From: Roseateles asaccharophilus
GTDB lineage: Bacteria; Pseudomonadota; Gammaproteobacteria; Burkholderiales; Burkholderiaceae_C
Direction of reading: 5' to 3'
DNA length: 64,000 bases
Assembly (NCBI RefSeq): GCF_004362405.1
Contig: NZ_SNXE01000004.1
Span: 37,964 to 101,963, forward strand
Below are positions 57,851 through 64,000 of the stretch, piece by piece. Both the position numbers and the translations under genes were made by a program. The notes below the pieces were generated by a model. It saw only the letters and a program-made list of their open reading frames with translations, was not told where the DNA came from and made no database searches. Positions within the stretch are counted from its first letter, which is position 1, and each line of letters begins with the position of its first letter.

Positions 57851-57908
57851 ACGGGTTAACCCTGAAAGCTCAGGGCAGGGCGGATTCTAAGGATCAAAAA
57901 TAACCCGT
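57851..57908 (+). other. Nested inverted repeats upstream of ubiD
   Basis: Outer arms ACGGGTTA (57851-57858) and TAACCCGT (57901-57908) enclose a perfect hairpin CCCTGA-AAGC-TCAGGG (57860-57875). The region then turns AT-rich up to the ubiD ATG, 37 bp on. It could be a structured leader or a regulator site. Confidence 0.45.
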
Positions 57909-57944
57909 CAAGCTTATTGCAGCCATTCTTAATTACTATTGATT

Positions 57945-59498
57945 ATGAAGTACCGAGATCTTCGCGACTTTCTCCACGGATTGGAGGGGCTGGGGGAGCT
58001 GCGCCGCATCGCCACGCCGGTATCCCCCGTGCTGGAGATGACGGCGCTGAGCGATCGTGTTCTGCGCGCCGGTGGTCCCGCCCTTCTGTTTGAGAAGCCT
58101 GGCATTCACCCGACCCCGGCACTCACCAATCTATTCGGCACGACCCGCCGCGTGGCCCTGGGCATGGGTGCTCAGAATTTGGAAGAGCTGCGTGATGTGG
58201 GGCGCGTGCTGGCCAGTCTGAAGGAGCCTGAGCCGCCCCGCGGGCTCAAGGACGCAGGCCGCCTGCTGCAGATGGCCAAGGCCCTGTGGGATATGAAGCC
58301 CAGCCGGGTGCGTGAGGCGCCCTGTCAGCAGGAGGTGATGGAGGGCGGCGAGGTGGACCTGAAGCGCCTGCCCATCCAGACCTGCTGGCCCGGGGATGCC
58401 GGTCCGCTGATCACATGGGGCTTGGTGGTGACACGTGGCCCGCAATCCGTGCCCCAGCCGCGCCGGCGCCAGAACCTGGGCATCTACCGCCAGCAGCTGA
58501 TCGGGGGGCGCCAACTCATCATGCGCTGGCTGGCACACCGGGGTGGTGCCCTGGACTTTCGCGAGTTCGCCCTGGCCAATCCGGGACAGAACTTCCCGAT
58601 CGCTGTGGCCTTGGGGGCCGACCCGGCCACCATCCTGGGCGCCGTGACGCCGGTGCCGGATTCGCTCTCGGAGTACCAGTTTGCCGGTCTGTTGCGCGGC
58701 TCGCGCACCGAGGTGGTGGACACCGGCGTGGGCGAGGCAGGTCAGTTCCTGCAGGTGCCTGCGAGCGCCGAGATCGTGCTGGAGGGCCACATTCCGACCG
58801 CAGCGCCGGGCTTTGAGGGCTTGAGCGAAGACGGCGTGCCGCTGAAAGAGAAGGGCGGTTATCTGCACGCGCTGGAGGGACCCTACGGCGATCACACCGG
58901 TTACTACAACGAACAGGACTGGTTCCCGGTCTTTGAAGTTAGCCGGCTGACCCAGCGCCGCGACCCGATCTATCACAGCACCTACACCGGCAAGCCACCC
59001 GATGAGCCCGCCATCCTGGGCGAGGCGCTCAACGAGGTCTTCGTGCCCATCTTGCAGAAGCAGTTCAGCGAGATCGTAGACTTCTACCTGCCGCCCGAGG
59101 GCTGCAGCTACCGCATGGCCGTGATCTCCATCAAGAAGGCCTATCCCGGCCACGCCAAGCGCCTGATGTTTGGCTTGTGGAGCTTCCTGCGCCAGTTCAT
59201 GTACACCAAGTTCATCGTGGTGGTGGACGAGGACGTGAACATCCGCGACTGGAAGGAAGTGGTCTGGGCCATCACCACCCGCATGGATCCGGTGCGCGAT
59301 ACCACCTTGGTGGAGAACACCCCCATCGACTATTTGGACTTCGCCTCCCCGGTCAGCGGTCTGGGCGGCAAGATGGGCTTGGATGCCACCAATAAGTGGC
59401 CGGGCGAAACCAACCGGGAGTGGGGGCGCACCATCACCATGACGCCCGAGGTCACAGCCCGCATTGACGAGCTCTATGGCCAGCTCTTTGGCGCATGA
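57945..59498 (+). CDS. ubiD: 3-octaprenyl-4-hydroxybenzoate decarboxylase UbiD
   Basis: 517-aa prenylated-FMN decarboxylase of ubiquinone synthesis. The N-terminus [65 protein letters not shown], the catalytic Glu region [10 protein letters not shown], and [25 protein letters not shown]-like C-terminus are typical. The ATG at 57945 is preferred to a TTG at 57939; no clear Shine-Dalgarno precedes it. Needs UbiX for its cofactor, not found here. Confidence 0.95.
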   Translation: MKYRDLRDFLHGLEGLGELRRIATPVSPVLEMTALSDRVLRAGGPALLFEKPGIHPTPALTNLFGTTRRVALGMGAQNLEELRDVGRVLASLKEPEPPRGLKDAGRLLQMAKALWDMKPSRVREAPCQQEVMEGGEVDLKRLPIQTCWPGDAGPLITWGLVVTRGPQSVPQPRRRQNLGIYRQQLIGGRQLIMRWLAHRGGALDFREFALANPGQNFPIAVALGADPATILGAVTPVPDSLSEYQFAGLLRGSRTEVVDTGVGEAGQFLQVPASAEIVLEGHIPTAAPGFEGLSEDGVPLKEKGGYLHALEGPYGDHTGYYNEQDWFPVFEVSRLTQRRDPIYHSTYTGKPPDEPAILGEALNEVFVPILQKQFSEIVDFYLPPEGCSYRMAVISIKKAYPGHAKRLMFGLWSFLRQFMYTKFIVVVDEDVNIRDWKEVVWAITTRMDPVRDTTLVENTPIDYLDFASPVSGLGGKMGLDATNKWPGETNREWGRTITMTPEVTARIDELYGQLFGA

Positions 59499-59681
59499 GA
59501 AGTCGCAACAGACGCCGCAGTCCGCATTTCAACTAGGGTTTGCCGAGGCTTGAAGCTCCCAAGGCTCACGCCTACTGTTGAAAGGCCTGCAACGCAGGTT
59601 AATACGCTGGCGCAGTCTCTGCGCGGCAGGGGCCCCATGGCAAATGGCCGCGGAGCTCCACCCGGTGGCGTCAGTCACCAG

Positions 59682-59720
59682 CCCCTCCCCAGCTCATGGC
59701 CCGGGAGGGGTTTCTGTTTA
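59682..59720 (+). terminator. Intrinsic terminator after ubiD
   Basis: CCCCTCCC (59682-59689) pairs with GGGAGGGG (59703-59710), followed by TTTCTGTTTAT. It lies about 180 bp after the ubiD stop, in the convergent gap with the YdcF-like gene; nothing else was recognised in 59499-59681. Confidence 0.75.
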
Positions 59721-59765
59721 TGGGCCAGGCATTCGGGCTTGGGGCTCATCCGGCGCAATTCATGC

Positions 59766-60566
59766 CTAGCGTCCGCCCAGCAGCCCCAGCGCCTCGTAAA
59801 CGACATAGCGGGTCTTGCGTATGGCCTCGGACGATGGAACCCAGTCCAACACGCCGTAGGCGCTGCTGGGCCGCAGGCCCATGGGCGCCGGAACGATCTC
59901 CATGCCCAGGTCTGCCGCGACCCTTCGGAATGCGCGCAAAGCTCGGCTCATATGCACATCGTGGGTCACCAGCAGCACGCGCTGAACGCCATCGCGTTGC
60001 AGCATAGGCAGGCTCAGTCTGGCGTTGGCCAGGGTGTCCGGGGCCCGGTCTTCGGCCCAGCGCAGCGGGTGTTGCCACTCCTGTGCTGCGGCTTGCTGAG
60101 CCAGGCCTGCCTCAGTGATGCGCGGGTCGCGCAGCTCCGCCGAGGTGCCGCCGCTGAAGCCCAGGGGCCAGTCGCCATGGCGCGCCAGCCACACGCCATA
60201 TCGGAGACGCTCAAGGCTGATCGGTTTGAGGCTGGGTCCGCCATACTCCGGCGCCTCGCGCAAGGCACCACCGCCCAGCACCAGCACGGCCGTGCGCTGC
60301 GGCTCGGCCCGTATCTGTGCCAGGGCCTGCGGGTCCAGCGCCTGGCTGCGCTGCAAGAGCAGGCGTTGCAGACTGTCCGCACCCACCTCGCTGAACGCAA
60401 ACCACAGGCCCAGCACGCCGATGGCCAGCAATAGTCGGCCGGGCCAAGGGTTGCGACGCAGCAGGGACGCGCCCAGGAGCAGCAAGACCAGCAAAGGGGT
60501 CGGGGGCAATAGCAAGACCAGCAGCAGCGGCTTGAGCTCGTGAAGCGCGTAGAGCAAGTCTTTCAT
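59766..60566 (-). CDS. YdcF/SanA-family (DUF218) membrane protein
   Basis: 266 aa with two N-terminal helices (about 15-38 and 45-65) and a DUF218 domain (about 95-250): AVLVLGGGALR, RLRYGVWLARHGDWPLGFSGG, EDRAPDTLANARLS, RVLLVTHDVHMSRALRAF. Members are implicated in cell-envelope integrity, but the reaction is unknown. The ATG at 60566 is chosen; it is divergent from the DUF748 gene by 61 bp. Confidence 0.85.
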   Translation of the reverse strand: MKDLLYALHELKPLLLVLLLPPTPLLVLLLLGASLLRRNPWPGRLLLAIGVLGLWFAFSEVGADSLQRLLLQRSQALDPQALAQIRAEPQRTAVLVLGGGALREAPEYGGPSLKPISLERLRYGVWLARHGDWPLGFSGGTSAELRDPRITEAGLAQQAAAQEWQHPLRWAEDRAPDTLANARLSLPMLQRDGVQRVLLVTHDVHMSRALRAFRRVAADLGMEIVPAPMGLRPSSAYGVLDWVPSSEAIRKTRYVVYEALGLLGGR

Positions 60567-60627
60567 GGTGTGTGGGACGGCCGCCAACGATATTCAAGCC
60601 GTGGCGCGCACAGGATAATGGTTTGCA

Positions 60628-63600
60628 ATGGCACATCCCGGTTTTCCCATGTCCTTGGCTGCTGTGATTTCTGGACGACGCTGGCTGCGCCGCTTGGCGC
60701 TGGTCCTGGGCGTGCTTGTGCTGCTCATATTGCTGGCGCTATGGCTCTTGCCCCGTTGGGTGGCCGGTAGTGGCATGCAGGTGGCCAGCCAGGCGCTGGG
60801 CCGGCCCGTCAGCGTGGAAGCGGTGCGCTTCGAGCCCTGGCGGCTGGGGCTTGTGCTTCAAGGCTTGCGCGTTGGTGCGGCGTCGGCTGCCGAGCCTGCG
60901 CTGCTTGAGGTGGCCGAAGTCGACGCGGCGCTGTCCCTGCGCTCGCTCTGGCACCGCAGTCTGGTGCTGGAGTCGCTGAGGGTGCAAGGGCCATTGTTGC
61001 GTCTGGCCCGCCTTGGCGAGGGGCAATACGACATTGATGATTTGGTCGCGCATCTGCGCCGCCCCCCCGAAGCGGGCGCAACACCGGACGATCCCGCGCC
61101 GGACTTTGCCGTCTACAACCTGCAGCTGTCAGAAGGCCAGGTCTTGCTGGACGACAGGCCCTATCAACGCCTGCACAAGCTGGAGCAGCTACGGCTGGAC
61201 CTGCCCTTTCTCTCCGGCCTTGACCGCCATGTGGCGGTGCATGTGCAGCCGAGGCTGGCCGGGCGCCTCAACGGATATGACTTTGATCTGGGCGGCAATG
61301 CGCTGCCTTTTGCCCAGACGCGCGAGGCCGCGCTGAAACTCCAGCTACAGGACTTGGATCTGCAGCCCTACCTGGCCTACTGGCCGGCGGCGCTGCCGCT
61401 CAAGCTCACACAAGGCCGGCTCAGCGCCGATCTGAAGCTCGGCTTTGCCCAGACGCCCGGGCAGCGGCCGGCCCTGAACCTGACGGGGCAGCTCAGACTG
61501 CTGGATGGCGTGCTGGCCCAGGGCCGGCAGGCCGACTGGATGGCTTGGCGCGCGCTGAGCCTGGATCTCAAGTCCCTGCAACCCCTCAAGCGCGAGCTGC
61601 ACATTGAGTCACTGCGTTGGGAGGCACCGCGCCTGCAACTCCAGCGAGACGCCAGCGGTCGTCTGGGCCTGCCCACGCTCGGGACCCAGGCGACGGGTGC
61701 GGCTGCCACGCCGGCCGACAAGAATGCGCCCGCTTGGCGTTTGAGCTTGGGCCGTCTGAGCGTTGAGGAGGCCGGCGTGGACTGGTTGGACCGGCGCAGC
61801 GGCGCCGCCCTGCGCCTGCAGCCTCTTGGGCTGGAACTCAAGCAGCTCAGCTGGCCCCTGCAGGGTTCAGCACAACTGAGTCTGCAAGCCAATCTGCAGA
61901 GCGCCGGCAAGGCTCGCGAGCCCAGTGCCAAGCTGGGTCTGCAGGGTCAGCTCAGCGCCGAGGCGCTCGACGTGCAGGCCGATTGGCAAGACCTGGCACT
62001 GGCCTGGTTCTCCCCCTATCTGGAGGCGGAGCTGCCTCTGACCCTGCAGGGGCGCCTGGCGGGCAAGGCCAGCCTCAGCCTGCCCCAGCCTCTGGACGAA
62101 CAGCCCGAGAGCCGCCTCGAGGCCGGCCTGCGCGAGCTCCGGCTTGAGCAGCTGCAGGTGCAGCAGCTGGTGGCGGGTGGTCGGCGTGAGCCCTTGGCCA
62201 GTCTGGCGGGTCTGAGCCTCGACGAAGCCCGCTTGCTGCTGGGCAAGCGGCAAGTGCTGCTGGGGCAGCTCGGCCTGCGGGAGCCGCGTCTGCAGCTGGA
62301 GCGTGCTGCCGATGGGCGCTTGCGCCTGCCCGGAGTCGCCGCGCCCTCGGACAGCACGCCGGGCTCGCCCGCCAGCACAGCGGGCTGGTCCGGGCGTCTG
62401 GCCGCGCTGACGGTGGAGCAGGGCGGCTTGAGCCTCAGTGACGCCTCGGTGCGCTCGCTCAATCGGCGCGAGGGCGAGGCCGAGAACGCGCCCTACAGGC
62501 TTGTGGCCGAGCAGCTGCGGCTCAAGCTGCAGAACCTGAGCTACCCCGCACTGGAAAAGTCCCGCTCACCCCTGCAGTTCAGCGTGCAAATGGGCCGCTC
62601 GGCCGCAGCCAGCCGGCGATTCGCAAGCGGCGGCCGCGGCAGCAATCCCCTGGGTACCCTGCAGTTCCAGGGCGAGCTGGGCCTGGCGCCGCTGGCCCTG
62701 TCCGGCAAGCTCAGTGCGGAACGCCTGCCTCTGCACGCGGCAGATCCCTATCTGGATCCGCGTCTGGGTCTGCACCTGCGTCGAGCCGAGGCAGGCTTTC
62801 GCGGTGAGCTGAGTGTCGTGGCTGCGAGCCAGGGGCTCCAAGCGCTGCTGCGCGGCGAGGCGCTGCTGGCCGATCTGCGCCTGATGCAAACGCGCGAGCG
62901 CGACGGACAGCGCGAGGTCGGTGAAGAGTTGCTGAGCTGGCATGCCCTCAGCCTGGCCGGCCTGCGCGCCGAGCTGGTGGCTGACAAGCCGCCGAGTCTT
63001 GAGGTGCAAAAGGCGGCGTTGACAGAGTTCTATGCCCGGTTGATCGTGGACGAGCAGGGGCGTTTCAATCTTCGCGATCTGGGGCCGCGTGAAGTCCAGG
63101 CACAGGCACAGGCACAGGCGCCCAGCGCCGCTGCCGCCTCAGCCCCGGCGCTGCAATTCAGTCTGGGTGAGCTGCAGCTGGACAAGGGGACCGTGGACTT
63201 CAGCGACCGCTTCATCCGCCCCAACTACAGCGCCAATCTGAGCGAGTTGCAGGGCAGTCTGGGTCGTGTGGACAGCCGCCAGGCCCAGCTGGCACCGCTG
63301 GCCATCAAGGGCAAGGTGGCGGGCACCGGTTTGCTGGACATCAGTGGTCAGCTTCTTCCCGGATCACCGCCGCAAATGGACATCCGTGCCGCCGCGACCG
63401 ATATCGAGTTGGCGCCGCTCTCGCCCTATGCCGGCAAGTACGCGGGCTATGCGATCGAGCGGGGCAAGCTCTCCACACAGCTGCATTACCGCATCGACGC
63501 CGACGGTCGATTGCAGGCCGACAACCAGATCGTGCTCAATCAGCTCAGCTTTGGCGAGAAGATCGACAGCCCGGACGCCACCAAGCTGCCGGTGCTGCTG

Positions 63601-64000
63601 GCCGTGGCGCTGCTCAAGGACAGCCAGGGTGTGATCGATGTGAATCTGCCCGTCAGCGGTTCGCTCAATGACCCCGAGTTCAGCGTCGGAGGGCTGATCC
63701 TCAAGGTGATTATCAATCTGCTGGGCAAAGCCTTGACGGCGCCGTTCTCCCTGCTCATGGGCGGTGGAAGCGCTGATCTGAGTCAGCTGGAGTTCGCACC
63801 CGCCAGCAGCCAGCCCGCAGCCAATCTGCCTGGCCAGCTGGACAAGGTGGCCAAGGCCCTGAGCGATAAGCCGTCCCTGAATCTGACTCTGACTGGTTGG
63901 GCCGATCCCCAGGCGGAGAAGGCAGCCCTGCAGAACGCCAAGGTCGAGGCCCTGATCCAGGCCGAGCGTCGGCGCGAGCTGCGCCGCCAGCAGCTCAGCA
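60628..64000 (+). CDS. DUF748 / AsmA-like envelope protein, 3' end outside window
   Basis: At least 1124 codons, open to the right edge, so the C-terminus is missing. One N-terminal membrane helix (about 21-43: LRRLALVLGVLVLLILLALWLLP) is followed by a long periplasmic part. VSVEAVRFEPWRLGLVLQGLRV and LRVQGPLLRLARL...GQYDIDDLVAHL match the opening of DUF748 proteins, relatives of the AsmA/TamB lipid-transport group with repetitive beta structure. A repeated Gln-Ala run (codons near 63100-63120) marks a linker. Met8 (60649) is an alternative start. Function in outer-membrane maintenance is family-based inference. Confidence 0.85.
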   Translation, partial: MAHPGFPMSLAAVISGRRWLRRLALVLGVLVLLILLALWLLPRWVAGSGMQVASQALGRPVSVEAVRFEPWRLGLVLQGLRVGAASAAEPALLEVAEVDAALSLRSLWHRSLVLESLRVQGPLLRLARLGEGQYDIDDLVAHLRRPPEAGATPDDPAPDFAVYNLQLSEGQVLLDDRPYQRLHKLEQLRLDLPFLSGLDRHVAVHVQPRLAGRLNGYDFDLGGNALPFAQTREAALKLQLQDLDLQPYLAYWPAALPLKLTQGRLSADLKLGFAQTPGQRPALNLTGQLRLLDGVLAQGRQADWMAWRALSLDLKSLQPLKRELHIESLRWEAPRLQLQRDASGRLGLPTLGTQATGAAATPADKNAPAWRLSLGRLSVEEAGVDWLDRRSGAALRLQPLGLELKQLSWPLQGSAQLSLQANLQSAGKAREPSAKLGLQGQLSAEALDVQADWQDLALAWFSPYLEAELPLTLQGRLAGKASLSLPQPLDEQPESRLEAGLRELRLEQLQVQQLVAGGRREPLASLAGLSLDEARLLLGKRQVLLGQLGLREPRLQLERAADGRLRLPGVAAPSDSTPGSPASTAGWSGRLAALTVEQGGLSLSDASVRSLNRREGEAENAPYRLVAEQLRLKLQNLSYPALEKSRSPLQFSVQMGRSAAASRRFASGGRGSNPLGTLQFQGELGLAPLALSGKLSAERLPLHAADPYLDPRLGLHLRRAEAGFRGELSVVAASQGLQALLRGEALLADLRLMQTRERDGQREVGEELLSWHALSLAGLRAELVADKPPSLEVQKAALTEFYARLIVDEQGRFNLRDLGPREVQAQAQAQAPSAAAASAPALQFSLGELQLDKGTVDFSDRFIRPNYSANLSELQGSLGRVDSRQAQLAPLAIKGKVAGTGLLDISGQLLPGSPPQMDIRAAATDIELAPLSPYAGKYAGYAIERGKLSTQLHYRIDADGRLQADNQIVLNQLSFGEKIDSPDATKLPVLLAVALLKDSQGVIDVNLPVSGSLNDPEFSVGGLILKVIINLLGKALTAPFSLLMGGGSADLSQLEFAPASSQPAANLPGQLDKVAKALSDKPSLNLTLTGWADPQAEKAALQNAKVEALIQAERRRELRRQQLS

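Overview
The window reads as chromosomal DNA from a high-GC betaproteobacterium, most likely order Burkholderiales (Roseateles/Rubrivivax-like). The evidence is gene order and family type: dapC-dapD-PilU-dapE-prmB, smc-zipA with ligA close by, ribD-ribBA-ribH-nusB, glyA-nrdR, a Gram-negative Tol system and Kdo transferase. It is densely packed, with many 4-bp ATGA overlaps. No insertion sequence, phage gene or CRISPR array was seen. Species-level identity is inference.

Layout. 1-731: a perfect tandem duplication of a tRNA-Ala/Glu/Asp unit, closed by an intrinsic terminator. 945-5927: lexA with an SOS box, an asparaginase, the ohr/ohrR peroxide switch divergent from a DUF1304 membrane protein, and an ankyrin protein. 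5924-14434 (minus): a run with lysine/diaminopimelate genes (dapC, dapD, dapE), a PilU-like ATPase, prmB, an ABC-F protein, a SET-domain protein and queF. 14591-24854: smc, zipA, a CNNM/CorC-type protein, a GGDEF-EAL protein on the opposite strand, and ligA. 24871-27784 (minus): an Ada-AlkA fusion, ogt and a DMT exporter in one overlapping operon for alkylation damage. 27857-33587: an AlgZ/AlgR-like two-component pair with a periplasmic binding protein, divergent from an AlgC-like phosphomutase and waaA; two AlgR-box-like repeats lie between them. 33609-38529 (minus): selD, a GAF-HTH regulator and a large ATPase with tandem MshEN-type (c-di-GMP binding) repeats. 38763-42759: pcp, then an ECF sigma factor and small zinc-type anti-sigma factor divergent from a four-gene metallophore operon of bufferin type (DUF2282 precursor, DUF692/MNIO enzyme, DUF2063 partner, DoxX). 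42737-57679 (minus): tolA-tolR-tolQ-ybgC, an aminotransferase, nusB, ribH, ribBA, ribD, a minor-pilin cluster, nrdR, glyA and a lytic transglycosylase. 57945-64000: ubiD, a YdcF-like protein, and a DUF748/AsmA-like protein cut by the right edge.

The most interesting locus is the bufferin-type operon with its dedicated ECF sigma/anti-sigma pair and a promoter-like element (GTAAGG-N16-CGAC) upstream of the precursor gene. Second is the AlgZR-like pair next to an algC-like gene, with paired direct repeats whose reverse strand reads CCGTTCGTC and CCATTCGTC. Cyclic-di-GMP and type IV pilus functions recur in the window (degenerate GGDEF plus intact EAL, MshEN-ATPase, PilU-like ATPase, minor pilins), which suggests a surface-attached lifestyle; that link is inference.
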